Shown here: one piece after another, positions 52,345 to 61,793 of the stretch | How positions within the stretch are numbered: the stretch's first letter is position 1 | Layout: each line of letters begins with the position of its first letter | Origin: Saccharopolyspora ipomoeae | GTDB taxonomy: Bacteria; Actinomycetota; Actinomycetes; Mycobacteriales; Pseudonocardiaceae | Assembly: GCF_029952525.1 (NCBI RefSeq) | Contig: NZ_JASAOF010000013.1 | Coordinates: 1-64,000 of the forward strand | Direction: 5' to 3' | DNA: 64,000 nt | The notes under the pieces: generated by a model | The model's database searches: none | The model's input: the letters and a program-made list of their open reading frames with translations, nothing else | What the model was told of the DNA's origin: nothing | Position numbers and translations under genes: made by a program

Positions 52345-53445
52345 ATGCGCGCCGCCGTGCACACCGCCGCCAACGAACCGCTGCGGATCGAGCAGCTGGA
52401 CGATCCGACGCCGCAGGCCGGCGAGGTCGCCATCGACGTGCGCTCCTGCGGCGCCTGCCACAGCGACCTGCACGTGCTCAAGGGCGAGCTGCCGTTCCCG
52501 ACGCCAGCGGTGCTCGGCCACGAGGTGGCCGGGGTGGTCGCCGAGCTCGGGCCCGGCGTCAGCGGCCTGTCGGTGGGCGACCCGGTCGTGACCAGCTTCA
52601 TCATGCCCTGCGGCCAGTGCGGCCAGTGCTCGCGCGGCAACGAGGAGATCTGCGAGCGGTTCTTCCGGTTCAACCGGGGCCAGGGCAAGCTATACGACGA
52701 CGACACCCGGCTGCACCGCCCCGGCGGCGAACCGGTGTGGATGTACTCCCAGGGCGGCATGGCGGAGCGCTGCGTGACCCCGGTGACCTCGGTGTACCGG
52801 GTTCCCGACGGCGTGGAGCTCTCCGACGTCGCCTCGGTCGGCTGCTCGACTATGACCGCCTACGGCGCGCTGCGGCACGCGGCGAACGTGCAGGTGGGCG
52901 ACACCGTCGCGGTCGTCGCGGCGGGTGGTGTCGGTTCGGCGCTGATCCAGCTGGCCGCGGTCTTCGGCGCGTCGATGATCATCGCGGTGGACATCAGCGA
53001 CGACAAGCTCACCGCCGCCCGCGAGCTCGGCGCCACGCACGTGGTCAACTCGTCCGAAGTGGACGCTCCGGCGGTGATCCGCGAGCTGACCGGCGGTCGC
53101 GGCGTGGACGTCGCGTTCGAGGCGCTGGGAGCCGTGCCGACGTTCAACGTCGCCCGCGACTCGGTCGTCGAGGGCGGCCAGGTCGTGGTCGTGGGCATCG
53201 CCGCGAAGGGCACGACCGGCGAGTTCGACCTCGCCACGATCGCCCGGCGCAAGCTGCAGATCAAGGGCTCCTACGGCGCCAAGCCGCGCCGCGACATGCC
53301 GGTCCTGCTCGACCTCGTCGCCCGCGGCCACCTCCGCCCGCAGGACGCCATCAGCCGCCGCTACCCCTTCGAGAAGGTCCAGGACGCCTTCGACGCCCTC
53401 AACCGGGGCGAGATCCTCGGCCGAGCCGTAGTCGACCTCGGCTGA
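52345..53445 (+). CDS. Zinc-dependent alcohol dehydrogenase
   Basis: A 366-residue medium-chain dehydrogenase. Catalytic zinc ligands are expected at Cys38 and His59-Glu60 (RSCGACHSDLH, VLGHEVAG); structural zinc cysteines lie in CGQCGQCSRGNEEIC. The nucleotide-binding AAGGVGSALIQLAA is around residue 195, and Asp of IIAVDISDDK suggests NAD preference. Similar actinobacterial enzymes oxidise primary alcohols or serve as S-mycothiol-type dehydrogenases; the substrate is open. ATG at 52345 follows GAGGAGG. It converges on DUF4233 with a 9-bp gap. Confidence 0.9.
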   Translation: MRAAVHTAANEPLRIEQLDDPTPQAGEVAIDVRSCGACHSDLHVLKGELPFPTPAVLGHEVAGVVAELGPGVSGLSVGDPVVTSFIMPCGQCGQCSRGNEEICERFFRFNRGQGKLYDDDTRLHRPGGEPVWMYSQGGMAERCVTPVTSVYRVPDGVELSDVASVGCSTMTAYGALRHAANVQVGDTVAVVAAGGVGSALIQLAAVFGASMIIAVDISDDKLTAARELGATHVVNSSEVDAPAVIRELTGGRGVDVAFEALGAVPTFNVARDSVVEGGQVVVVGIAAKGTTGEFDLATIARRKLQIKGSYGAKPRRDMPVLLDLVARGHLRPQDAISRRYPFEKVQDAFDALNRGEILGRAVVDLG

Positions 53446-53454
53446 CCAGCGAGA

Positions 53455-53949
53455 TCAGTCGGTGCCCTCCGGGTGGCCCGGAGGGTGTCCGAGCTGGTCG
53501 TAGAGCCGGCCCTCGCGCATGCGCTTGGCGATGTCCTTGCGGAGGTGCAGGATGTAGGCCCAGATCAGGGCGAAGATCGCGCCCATGATGCCGATCGACG
53601 GGTGGATGAAGGCGCAGAGGATCATCGCGCCCTGCAGGCCCAGGGCGAAGCCCAGGCCCCACGGGCGGCGCTGCACGAAGGCCGCCACCAGCATCAGCAC
53701 CGACAGCACGATGACGACCACGAAGCCCGCGCTGGAGACCCCTCCGCCGAACTTCCACACCACCGGCAGCGCCAGCAGGAACGTGATGAACTCCAGCGCC
53801 AGCGTGGCGGCCATGATGCCGCGCAGGCCCTTCCACGGGTCGCGCACACCTTCGGGCGCCTCCGGCAGGCCCTTCTCGGGCTGGGGATTCTCGGGCTGGG
53901 AATTCTCGGGCTGGGACTCGTCGGCCACGACCGCTCCCGTCTCGTTCAC
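53455..53949 (-). CDS. DUF4233 membrane protein
   Basis: A 164-residue protein with a disordered N-terminus containing short repeats (SQPENSQPENPQPEK), four transmembrane helices (about residues 45-140) and a charged C-terminus. DUF4233 proteins lie between folC and ndk in mycobacteria (Rv2446c) and have no known function. GTG at 53949 overlaps the folC stop by 4 bp, so it is co-translated with folC. Confidence 0.88.
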   Translation of the reverse strand: MNETGAVVADESQPENSQPENPQPEKGLPEAPEGVRDPWKGLRGIMAATLALEFITFLLALPVVWKFGGGVSSAGFVVVIVLSVLMLVAAFVQRRPWGLGFALGLQGAMILCAFIHPSIGIMGAIFALIWAYILHLRKDIAKRMREGRLYDQLGHPPGHPEGTD

Positions 53950-55313
53950 GCGGGCTCCTTGCCGAACAGGGCGCGGGCCTCACCCGCGGTCACCACGGAT
54001 CCGGTGATCACCACGCCGCCGCCGGACACCGACTCACCGGGGTCGTCGGTCTCCTCGGCCAGCTGGATCGCCTGCTCGACCGCGTTGTCCAGCCGCGGCT
54101 CGACCATGATCCGGTCCTGCCCGAAGATCTCCAGCGCGACCCCGGCCAGCTCGTCCGGGTCCATCGAGCGCGGCGAGGAGTTGCGGGTCAGCACGAGCTC
54201 CTCCACCACCGGCTCCAGCTCGGCGAGGATGCCGCGCGCGTCCTTGTCGCCGAGCACGCCGATCACCGCGACCAGCTTGCGGAAGGAGAACTCGGAGCTC
54301 AGCGCGTCGGCGAGGGCTCGGGCGCCGTGCGGGTTGTGGGCGGCGTCGACCAGCACCGTCGGTGCCGCGCGCACGCGCTCCAGCCTGCCGGGCACGATCA
54401 CCGAGGCGAACCCCGACCGCACCCGCTCGACGTCGAGCTGCCGGTCGGCTCCGGCGCCGAAGAAGGCCTCGACGGCGGCCAGCGCGAGGGCCGCGTTGCG
54501 GGCCTGGTGCTCGCCGTGCAGCGGCAGGAAGATCTCGTCGTAGACGCCGCCGAGGCCCTGCAGCTTCAGCAGCTGGCCGCCGACGGCGACGGTGCGCTCC
54601 AGGACGCCGAACTCCTGGCCCTCGCGGGCCACGGTGGCGTCGACCTCGGCGATCCGGTTCATGATCTCCGGCTGCGCCTCGGCGGGCTGGGAGGCCATGA
54701 TCACGACGGAGTCGGGCTTGATGATCCCGGCCTTCTCGCGGGCGATCCCGGCGAGGTCGGTGCCGAGGTACTCGGCGTGGTCGAGCGCGACGGGGCAGAT
54801 CACCGCGACGTTGGCGTCGGCGACGTTGGTGGCGTCCCAGCTGCCGCCGAGCCCGACCTCCACGACGCCGACGTCCACCGGCGCTTCGGCGAAGGCCGCG
54901 AACGCCATGCCGGTGAGCACCTCGAACTTGCTCATCTTCACGTCGTTCTGGGAGTCCACGATGGACACGTAGGGCGCGACGTCGCGGTAGGCCTCGACGT
55001 AGCCCTCCGGGCTGATCGGGGCGCCGTCGACGCCGATGCGCTCGGTGGCCAGCTGCAGGTGCGGGCTGGTGTAGCGACCGGTGCGCAGTTCGAGCCCGGT
55101 GAGCAGGGCGTCGATGATGCGCGTCGTGGACGACTTGCCGTTGGTGCCCGCGATGTGCACGACCGGGTAGCCGCGCTGCGGCTCGGCGAGCAGGTCGGTG
55201 AGCGCGCGCATGCGATCCAGCGACGGCTCGATCTTGGTCTCCGGCCAGCGTTCGTTGAGCTCGGCCTCCACCACGCGCAGCTCGTGCAGCGCGGCGGGAT
55301 CCATGCCGGTCAA
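53946..55313 (-). CDS. folC: Folylpolyglutamate synthase (bifunctional dihydrofolate synthase type)
   Basis: A 455-residue Mur-ligase-fold enzyme that adds glutamate to folates. The P-loop is HIAGTNGKSSTTRI, the Mur-type magnesium segment VGLGGSWDATNVAD, and the C-terminal domain contains LVDAAHNPHGARALADAL. A TTG start at 55313 is chosen because GGGGAG lies 7 nt upstream; for the ATG at 55304 the spacing would be 16 nt. Followed with overlap by DUF4233 and preceded by valS, as in mycobacteria. Confidence 0.95.
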   Translation of the reverse strand: MTGMDPAALHELRVVEAELNERWPETKIEPSLDRMRALTDLLAEPQRGYPVVHIAGTNGKSSTTRIIDALLTGLELRTGRYTSPHLQLATERIGVDGAPISPEGYVEAYRDVAPYVSIVDSQNDVKMSKFEVLTGMAFAAFAEAPVDVGVVEVGLGGSWDATNVADANVAVICPVALDHAEYLGTDLAGIAREKAGIIKPDSVVIMASQPAEAQPEIMNRIAEVDATVAREGQEFGVLERTVAVGGQLLKLQGLGGVYDEIFLPLHGEHQARNAALALAAVEAFFGAGADRQLDVERVRSGFASVIVPGRLERVRAAPTVLVDAAHNPHGARALADALSSEFSFRKLVAVIGVLGDKDARGILAELEPVVEELVLTRNSSPRSMDPDELAGVALEIFGQDRIMVEPRLDNAVEQAIQLAEETDDPGESVSGGGVVITGSVVTAGEARALFGKEPA

Positions 55314-55445
55314 GTAGCCACTCCCCTAGCGACGACGGAAATGCCGAAGTTGAAGTCTACGTCTCCCCAGGTCGCCCCCACCCCGCACCCGCTCAACGCG
55401 AAGATCCCCGGAGCGGTGCGGCTCCGGTGGTGACCTCGCTGGAGC

Positions 55446-55524
55446 GGGACAGTTTTAGCCATAATTGTCCGGACATAACGGACATCGATCATGGGTGATT
55501 ATGGCTAAAACTGTCCCCTGGTGA
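55446..55524. repeat. Family A palindromic repeat, copy 3
   Basis: Arms GGGACAGTTTTAGCCATAAT and ATTATGGCTAAAACTGTCCC are a perfect 20-bp inverted repeat (55446-55517). The spacer differs from copy 2 at two positions (CATAAC for CAAAAC, ATCGATC for ATTGATC). The right flank is CTGGTGA. It lies in the gap between valS and folC, both on the minus strand. Confidence 0.9.
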
Positions 55525-55562
55525 GGATCGCCGCCACCGTGAGACCCCTCCCGCCCGGAAGG

Positions 55563-55597
55563 ACCCCGGACACGGGGTCACCCCGGACACGGGGGTC
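55563..55597. repeat. 17-bp tandem repeat after valS
   Basis: CCCCGGACACGGGGTCA occurs twice in tandem (second copy with one extra G), the second copy running into the valS stop codon. It may form a weak hairpin. Confidence 0.6.
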
Positions 55598-58247
55598 AGC
55601 TCTGCGGGAGGGCTTCGAGGCGGGCCGTGATGCGGGCGATGTCGGCCTCCGCGGTCTCGCGGCGGGCCTTGATCTTGTCCACCACCTCGGCCGGCGCCTT
55701 GGCCAGGAACGACTCGTTGCCGAGCTTCTTGTCGGCCCCGGACAGCTCCTTCTCCGCGGCGGCGAGGTCCTTGGCCAGGCGCTTGCGCTCGGCCTCGACG
55801 TCGATCGCCCCGGACAGGTCGAGCTCCACGGTCACGGTGCCCTCGGCCAGGCCGACCTCGATGGAGGCCGACGAGGTGAAGCCGTCCTCCGGCGCCGTCA
55901 CCTTCGCCAGCGAGCGCACCGCCGGCACGTGCGCGTCCAGACCCAGCTCGGAGACGCCGCTGAGCCGCGCCGCGACCTTCTGGCCCGGCTTGAGGCCCTG
56001 GTCGGACCGGAACCGGCGGATCTCGGTGATGAGCTTCTGCGTCGCCGCGATCCGGTCCGCCGCACCGGTGTCGACGCCCGCGCCGGTGGCCTGCGGCCAG
56101 TCCGCGATGACCACGGACTCGCGGCCGGTCAGCGCCGTCCACAGGGTCTCGGTGAGGAACGGGATCGTCGGGTGCAGCAGCCGCAGCAGCGTGTCGAGGA
56201 CCTGACCCAGCACCTGGCGGGTCAGCTCGGCGCGCTCCTCGGTGCCGTCGAACTGGACCTTGGACAGCTCCAGGTACCAGTCGCAGAACTCGTCCCACGT
56301 GAAGTGGTAGAGCGCCTCGGTGGCCTTGGCGAACTGGAAGTCCTCCATCATCTCGTCCACGTAGGACACCAGGGCGTCCGCGCGGTCGAGGATCCAGCGG
56401 TCGGCGTCGGTCAGCGCAGCGCGGTCCAGAGTGGACTCCGGCAGCCGGGCGCCGTTCATCATCGCGAACTTGGTGGCGTTGAACAGCTTCGTGCCGAAGC
56501 TGCGCGACGCCGAGACCCACTCCTCGCTGATCGGCGAGTCGGTGCCCGGGTTCGCGCCGCGCGCCAGGGTGAACCGCAGCGCGTCGGTGCCGTAGGTGTC
56601 CATCCACTCCAGCGGATCGACGGTGTTGCCCGCGGACTTCGACATCTTCTTGCCGTGCGCGTCGCGGACCATGCCGTGCAGCGCGATGGTCTTGAACGGG
56701 ATGGCGCGGGCCGGGTCCCGGTCCTTCATCGCGTACAGGCCCATCATCATCATCCGGACGACCCAGAAGAAGAGGATGTCGTAGCCGGTGACCAGCACCG
56801 ACGTCGGGTAGAACTTCTCCAGCTCCGGGGTCTCGTCGGGCCAGCCCATCGTGGAGAACGGCCACAGGCCGGACGAGAACCAGGTGTCGAGGACGTCCTC
56901 GTCCTGGCGCCAGCCGTCGCCCGACGGCGGTTCCTCGTCCGGTCCGACGCACACGACCTCGCCGTTCGGGCCGTACCAGATCGGGATCCGGTGGCCCCAC
57001 CACAGCTGCCGCGAGATGGCCCAGTCGTGCAGGTTGTCGACCCAGTCGAAGTAGCGCTTGGCCATCTCCGGCGGGTGCACGGCGACCCGGCCGTCGCGGA
57101 CGGCGTCGCCGGCGGCCTGCGCCAGCGGGCCGACCTTGACGAACCACTGCAACGACAGCCGCGGCTCGATCGGCTCCTTGGAGCGCGAGCTGTGGCCGAC
57201 GCTGTGCAGGTAGGGGCGCTTCTCGGCGACGATGCGGCCCTGCTCGCGCAGCGCCTCGCGCACCGCGACCCGGGCCTCGAAGCGGTCCATGCCGTCGAAG
57301 CGGGTTCCGGTGTGGGCGATGCGGCCCTGCTCGTCCATGATCGTCAGCATCGGCAGGTCGTGCCGCTTGCCGATCTCGAAGTCGTTCGGGTCGTGCGCCG
57401 GGGTCACCTTGACCGCGCCGGTGCCGAACTCGGGATCGACGTGCTCGTCCGGCACGATCGGGATCTTGCGGCCGGTCAGCGGCAGCTCGACCTCGGTGCC
57501 GACCACGTGCCGGTAGCGCTCGTCGTTCGGGTGCACCGCGATGGCGGTGTCGCCGAGCATGGTCTCGACGCGCGTGGTGGCCACCACGATCGAGTTCTCG
57601 CCGTCGCCGTAGCGCATGGAGACGAGCTCGCCCTCGACCTCCTTGTGCTCCACCTCGATGTCGGAGATCGCGGTGCGCATCTCCGGCGACCAGTTGACCA
57701 GCCGCTCGGCGCGGTAGATCAGACCGTCGTCGTAGAGGTTCTTGAAGATCGTCTGCACGGCGCGGGACAGCCCGTCGTCCATGGTGAAGCGCTCGCGGGA
57801 CCAGTCGACGCTGTCGCCGAGGCGACGCATCTGCGACAGGATCGCCCCGCCGTGCTTCTCCTTCCACTGCCAGACGCGCTCCAGGAACTTCTCGCGGCCC
57901 AGCTCGCGGTGGTCGACGCCCTCCTCGCGCAGCTGCTTCTCGACCAGCGCCTGCACCGCGATGCTGGCGTGGTCCATGCCCGGCAGCCACAGCGCCTCGT
58001 AGCCCTGCATCCGGCGGCGCCGGGTGAGGATGTCCATGAGGGTGTGCTCGAAGGCGTGGCCGATGTGCAGGCTGCCGGTGACGTTCGGCGGCGGGATGAC
58101 GATCGAGAACGGCGGCTTGTCGCTGTTCGCGTCGGCGGTGAAGTACTCGGCGGCCACCCAGCGCTCGTACAGCTCGGCCTCTACGTCGGCCGGGTTCCAG
58201 GTCGACGGGAGTTCACGGTTGGCTGCGGCTGCGTGGGTCTGTGTCAC
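55596..58247 (-). CDS. valS: Valyl-tRNA synthetase
   Basis: An 883-residue class I synthetase with [18 protein letters not shown] (HIGH), an editing CP1 domain with [36 protein letters not shown] (KMSKS) and a C-terminal coiled-coil tRNA-binding arm (residues about 815-883, [20 protein letters not shown]). GTG at 58247 is chosen because [20 protein letters not shown] matches the family start. No T-box is seen upstream. Confidence 0.97.
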   Translation of the reverse strand: MTQTHAAAANRELPSTWNPADVEAELYERWVAAEYFTADANSDKPPFSIVIPPPNVTGSLHIGHAFEHTLMDILTRRRRMQGYEALWLPGMDHASIAVQALVEKQLREEGVDHRELGREKFLERVWQWKEKHGGAILSQMRRLGDSVDWSRERFTMDDGLSRAVQTIFKNLYDDGLIYRAERLVNWSPEMRTAISDIEVEHKEVEGELVSMRYGDGENSIVVATTRVETMLGDTAIAVHPNDERYRHVVGTEVELPLTGRKIPIVPDEHVDPEFGTGAVKVTPAHDPNDFEIGKRHDLPMLTIMDEQGRIAHTGTRFDGMDRFEARVAVREALREQGRIVAEKRPYLHSVGHSSRSKEPIEPRLSLQWFVKVGPLAQAAGDAVRDGRVAVHPPEMAKRYFDWVDNLHDWAISRQLWWGHRIPIWYGPNGEVVCVGPDEEPPSGDGWRQDEDVLDTWFSSGLWPFSTMGWPDETPELEKFYPTSVLVTGYDILFFWVVRMMMMGLYAMKDRDPARAIPFKTIALHGMVRDAHGKKMSKSAGNTVDPLEWMDTYGTDALRFTLARGANPGTDSPISEEWVSASRSFGTKLFNATKFAMMNGARLPESTLDRAALTDADRWILDRADALVSYVDEMMEDFQFAKATEALYHFTWDEFCDWYLELSKVQFDGTEERAELTRQVLGQVLDTLLRLLHPTIPFLTETLWTALTGRESVVIADWPQATGAGVDTGAADRIAATQKLITEIRRFRSDQGLKPGQKVAARLSGVSELGLDAHVPAVRSLAKVTAPEDGFTSSASIEVGLAEGTVTVELDLSGAIDVEAERKRLAKDLAAAEKELSGADKKLGNESFLAKAPAEVVDKIKARRETAEADIARITARLEALPQS

Positions 58248-58332
58248 ACGTCGGATTCTACGAGTGCCCGAACGGCGGTTTCCCCGGGCATACCACCCGC
58301 CGCCACCAGCGGGTACGTGAGGTGAGGCACGC

Positions 58333-58367
58333 GAAAGGGCCCGGCTCGCGATGAGCCGGGCCCTTTC
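58333..58367 (-). terminator. Terminator of the OFA transporter operon
   Basis: GAAAGGGCCCGGCTC-GCGAT-GAGCCGGGCCCTTTC is a perfect 15-bp stem with a 5-nt loop, 11 bp past the small-subunit stop codon. Confidence 0.9.
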
Positions 58368-58378
58368 GGCGCCGCAGG

Positions 58379-58495
58379 TCAGCCGGTGAACAGCTTGGTG
58401 ACCTTGGTGATGAGCTCGTAGAGGCCGTAGAGGAACGGGACGCCCACCCACAGCCACGCGACGATCAGGAGGATCTGGCGGTTCACGGTGCTCAC
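58379..58495 (-). CDS. MFS transporter small subunit (38 residues)
   Basis: A 38-residue single-helix protein, opening [23 protein letters not shown] at 58495 overlaps the stop of the OFA transporter by 4 bp, and a strong terminator follows. Such tiny proteins next to OFA-type transporters are annotated as MFS transporter small subunits; their role may be assembly or stability of the carrier. Easily missed because of its length. Confidence 0.8.
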   Translation of the reverse strand: MSTVNRQILLIVAWLWVGVPFLYGLYELITKVTKLFTG

Positions 58496-59829
58496 TGCTG
58501 CTCTCCCTTCGCCGGTTCGTGGAACTTCGGGTCGACCGGCCGGATCAGCTCGTTGGCGATGAAGCCCACGATCAGCAGGCCGATCATGATGTAGAGGGAG
58601 ACCGCGTACAGGTCGGGCCCCTGGGCACCGGCGGCCTCCTGCGAGTCGGCGACCGCGTTGACGATGAGCGGCCCGAGCACGCCCGCCGCGGACCAGGCGG
58701 TGAGCAGCCGGCCGTGGATCGCGCCGACCTGCAGGCTGCCGAACAGGTCCTTCAGGTACGCCGGAGCGGTGGCGAACCCGCCGCCGTAGAACGACAGGAT
58801 CAGGATCGCGCAGAGCACGAACACCGGGACGCCGGTCGCGCCGAACAGCAGGATGCCCAGGTACAGCAGCGTTCCACCACCGAGGTAGAGGCGGTAGATG
58901 TTCTTCCGCCCCACGATGTCCGAAGTGGACGACCAGACGAAGCGCCCGGCCATGTTGGTCAGCGACAGCAGCGCCACGAAACCGGCGGCCGCGCCGGTGG
59001 CGACCGGGGTCGCGCTGTGCGCGAAGAAGCCCACGATCATCGGCGACGCCTTCTCCAGGATGCCGATGCCCGCGGTGACGTTGCAGCACAGGATGACCCA
59101 CAGCAGCCAGAACTGCGGAGTGCGCAGCGCGTTCTTGGCGGTCACGTTCGCCGTGGTGATCATCGGCTTGGCGAGCTGCTCGGGCATCGACTTCGGCTTC
59201 CAGCCCGGAGCCGGGGTGCGGACCAGCAGCGCGCCCAGCGACATGAACACCGCGTAGACCACGCCGTGCACCAGGAACGTCTGCGCGATGCCGGAGCGGT
59301 CCTCGCCGAAGGCGGACAGCATCGACGTCGACCACGGCGAGGCGATCAGCGCGCCACCGCCGAAGCCCATGATGGCGATGCCGGTGGCCATGCCCGGGCG
59401 GTCCGGGAACCACTTCATCAGCGTCGACACCGGCGAGATGTAGCCGATGCCCAGGCCGATGCCGCCGACGAAGCCGTAACCGAGCACGACCAGCCAGTAC
59501 TGGCCCAGCGCCACGCCCAGCGCGGAGATCAGGAAGCCCAGCGAGAAGCAGACCGCCGACACGGTCATCGCCCAGCGCGGGCCGCGCTTCTCGACCGTCG
59601 TGCCGCCCACCGCGGCGGACAGGCCCAGCATGACGATGCCCAGCTGGAACGGCAGCGCGCTCAGCGTCCCGGACAGCCCGAGGGAGTCCTCCAGCGCCGG
59701 CTTGAACACGCTCCACGCGTAGACCTGCCCGATCGACAGGTGCACGGCCAGCGCTGCCGGCGGGATCAGCCACCTGCTCCAGTCCGGTGGTGCGACGATT
59801 CGACTGGGTGACAGCAGCCCTGAAACCAT
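58492..59829 (-). CDS. OFA-family MFS transporter (oxalate/formate antiporter type)
   Basis: A 445-residue, 12-helix carrier. The opening [20 protein letters not shown] and [20 protein letters not shown] are typical of the oxalate:formate antiporter family. ATG at 59829 follows GGGAGGCCCA; the upstream continuation is unrelated. Divergent from fdhD, the formate dehydrogenase accessory gene, which supports a formate or oxalate substrate. The neighbouring formate dehydrogenase itself is not in the window. Confidence 0.88.
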   Translation of the reverse strand: MVSGLLSPSRIVAPPDWSRWLIPPAALAVHLSIGQVYAWSVFKPALEDSLGLSGTLSALPFQLGIVMLGLSAAVGGTTVEKRGPRWAMTVSAVCFSLGFLISALGVALGQYWLVVLGYGFVGGIGLGIGYISPVSTLMKWFPDRPGMATGIAIMGFGGGALIASPWSTSMLSAFGEDRSGIAQTFLVHGVVYAVFMSLGALLVRTPAPGWKPKSMPEQLAKPMITTANVTAKNALRTPQFWLLWVILCCNVTAGIGILEKASPMIVGFFAHSATPVATGAAAGFVALLSLTNMAGRFVWSSTSDIVGRKNIYRLYLGGGTLLYLGILLFGATGVPVFVLCAILILSFYGGGFATAPAYLKDLFGSLQVGAIHGRLLTAWSAAGVLGPLIVNAVADSQEAAGAQGPDLYAVSLYIMIGLLIVGFIANELIRPVDPKFHEPAKGEQQ

Positions 59830-59904
59830 TGGGCCTCCCGGCTTCGCGACGTTGATAAAGCGCGCCGAGCATACTGTTGACCAGGACCCGGAACGAGGAA
59901 TCTC

Positions 59905-59917
59905 TTTCAATTTGAAA
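59905..59917. promoter_or_regulatory. Palindrome in the OFA-fdhD divergent region
   Basis: TTTCAA-T-TTGAAA is a perfect inverted repeat, 20 bp before the fdhD start and just upstream of its ribosome site GAGGAGG. A wider pairing GGAAC/GTTCC surrounds it (59890-59926). It is a candidate operator for fdhD and perhaps the divergent transporter. Confidence 0.5.
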
Positions 59918-59937
59918 CAAAGTTCCGAGGAGGCCCG

Positions 59938-60774
59938 ATGGGACGCGTCACGGTGCGACGACCGGTGCTGCGGATCGCCTCGAACGGGCATCGCAGCAGG
60001 CCGGACGCCCTCGCCGCCGAAGAACCGCTGGAGATCCGGGTCAACGGCAAGCCGCTGACGGTGACGATGCGCACACCCGGCCACGACGTCGAACTGGCCC
60101 ACGGCTTCCTGCTCACCGAGAGCGTCATCGGCGACGCCGAGGAGCTGGCGACCGCGCGCTACTGCGACAGCCCCGGTCCCGACGGCCGCAACACCTACAA
60201 CGTGCTCGACGTCGCGCTCGCCCCGGGCGTTCCGATGCCCGACGCCTCCGTGGAGCGGAACTTCTACACGACCTCCTCCTGCGGGGTGTGCGGCAAGGCC
60301 GCGCTGGACTCGGTGAAGCTGCGCACCCGCCACTCCCCCGCCGCCGATCCGGTGCGCATCCGGACGGACACCCTCATCGGCCTGCCGGACGCGCTGCGCT
60401 CGGCCCAGCGCGTGTTCGACTCCACCGGCGGCCTGCACGCGGCCGGGCTGTTCACCTCGGACGGGCGGCTGCTCGCGGTGCGCGAGGACGTCGGCAGGCA
60501 CAACGCGGTGGACAAGGTGATGGGCTGGGCGCTGATGCAGCGCCGTGTTCCGCTGAGCGGCTGCGTGCTCGTGGTCTCCGGCCGCGCCTCGTTCGAGCTG
60601 GTGCAGAAGGCCGCGATGGCCGGTGCTCCGGTGCTCGCGGCGGTCTCGGCGCCCTCGTCGCTGGCGGTGGAGCTGGCCGAGGAGCAGGGCATGACGCTGA
60701 TCGGTTTCCTGCGCGGGTCCTCGATGAACGTCTACACCGGAGCGGAGCGGGTGACGATCGCGGAATCCGCGTGA
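59938..60774 (+). CDS. fdhD: Formate dehydrogenase accessory sulfurtransferase FdhD
   Basis: A 278-residue protein that passes sulfur to the molybdenum cofactor of formate dehydrogenase. The catalytic pair Cys115/Cys118 lies in [13 protein letters not shown], and [16 protein letters not shown] and [20 protein letters not shown] are family segments. ATG at 59938 follows GAGGAGGCCC. Divergent from the OFA transporter, giving a formate-related module. Confidence 0.95.
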   Translation: MGRVTVRRPVLRIASNGHRSRPDALAAEEPLEIRVNGKPLTVTMRTPGHDVELAHGFLLTESVIGDAEELATARYCDSPGPDGRNTYNVLDVALAPGVPMPDASVERNFYTTSSCGVCGKAALDSVKLRTRHSPAADPVRIRTDTLIGLPDALRSAQRVFDSTGGLHAAGLFTSDGRLLAVREDVGRHNAVDKVMGWALMQRRVPLSGCVLVVSGRASFELVQKAAMAGAPVLAAVSAPSSLAVELAEEQGMTLIGFLRGSSMNVYTGAERVTIAESA

Positions 60775-60829
60775 CGGACGCCTGCCGGAGTTGGGATGAT
60801 TGCCGCAGGTGTTCGAGGAGAGGACTGCA

Positions 60830-61681
60830 TTGCCGAACCGGAGATCGATCGGCGGGGCCCTGTCGCGCCGCGCGCTGCTGGCGGGGGCCGCCGGGCTCAC
60901 GGCAGCCGGGCTCGGCCTCACCACCGACAGCACGAGCGCTCCCGTCGAGCAGCGCGTGTCGCTGGCCAAGAACGTCTCCGTGGAGCGGATCTACTCGCAG
61001 GCCCGCAAGCAGGCCGTGGACATGGTGGTCATCCACCCCAAGGGCGTCGATCCGCGGGGGCTGCCGGTGTGCCTGATGCTGCACGGGCGCTTCGGGGACG
61101 CGCTGGACTCGGTCTCCGGGCTGCCGATGTGGCTGTCGAACTCCGTTGCGGCCGGGCGGATTCCGCCGTTCACGCTGCTGTCGGTGGACGGTGGTCCGAA
61201 CAACTACTGGCATCGCCGTCCCGGTGACGACGCGATGGGCATGCTGCTCGACGAGGTCCCGCAGTGGCTCTCCGAGCGCGAGCTCGGGAAGCCGATCGCG
61301 GCGGCGGGCATCTCGATGGGCGGCTTCGGCGCCCTGGTCTACGCCCGGCGGCGACGCGAGCTCGGCGACCCGCTGCAGACCGCGGGCGTCATCGCGCCCG
61401 CCCTGCACACCAGCTGGCGGGAGATGCGCAAGCGACGCGCGTTCACCAACGAGGCGGAGTGGCGCGCCATCGACCCGCTGCACCACCTCAACGCCCTCGG
61501 TGACCTGCCGATCGGTGTCTGGTGCGGCAACGCCGACCGCTTCATCGAAGGCACCCGCCGCTTCATCCGCCTCACCCACCCCACCTACGCCTCGACGAGT
61601 CCGGGCCGCCACAACAAGACCTACTTCCGCAAGGCCCTCCCCGAACTCGTCGACTTCATCGGCGGCCACATCCACCCCTGA
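60830..61681 (+). CDS. Exported esterase-family alpha/beta hydrolase
   Basis: A 283-residue protein of the esterase D/antigen 85-like family. The N-terminus LSRRALLAGAAGLTAAGLGL is a Tat-type signal. The nucleophile is the serine of AAAGISMGGFGALVY (GxSxG); FTLLSVDGGPNNYWH and a C-terminal histidine (SPGRHNKTYFRKAL) complete the likely triad. A TTG start at 60830 is chosen because GAGGAGAGG lies 6 nt upstream; another TTG at 60800 would put that site inside the gene. The substrate is unknown. Confidence 0.8.
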   Translation: MPNRRSIGGALSRRALLAGAAGLTAAGLGLTTDSTSAPVEQRVSLAKNVSVERIYSQARKQAVDMVVIHPKGVDPRGLPVCLMLHGRFGDALDSVSGLPMWLSNSVAAGRIPPFTLLSVDGGPNNYWHRRPGDDAMGMLLDEVPQWLSERELGKPIAAAGISMGGFGALVYARRRRELGDPLQTAGVIAPALHTSWREMRKRRAFTNEAEWRAIDPLHHLNALGDLPIGVWCGNADRFIEGTRRFIRLTHPTYASTSPGRHNKTYFRKALPELVDFIGGHIHP

Positions 61682-61698
61682 CCAGCGGTCCCCCCGAT

Positions 61699-61763
61699 CG
61701 AAAACCGCAGCATTCATCGCGCGAAAACCGGGGTTTTCGACGCGATGAATTTTGCGGTTTTCG
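61699..61763. repeat. Long imperfect palindrome between converging genes
   Basis: CGAAAACCGCAGCATTCATC is matched by GATGAATTTTGCGGTTTTCG, with a central GAAAACC-GGGG-TTTTC. The 65-bp structure has one inserted base and two mismatches. It lies between the ends of the esterase and the RBBP9-like hydrolase and could end both transcripts. The AT-rich arms differ from ordinary terminators here. Confidence 0.75.
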
Positions 61764-61793
61764 ACGTGGGGGTGTGTTTGGGCTGGTGGGGGC

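Noticed and set aside
55521-58325. 934-codon open frame on the plus strand opposite valS
   Set aside because: Its third-codon-position pattern follows valS on the other strand and the translation has no recognisable domain.
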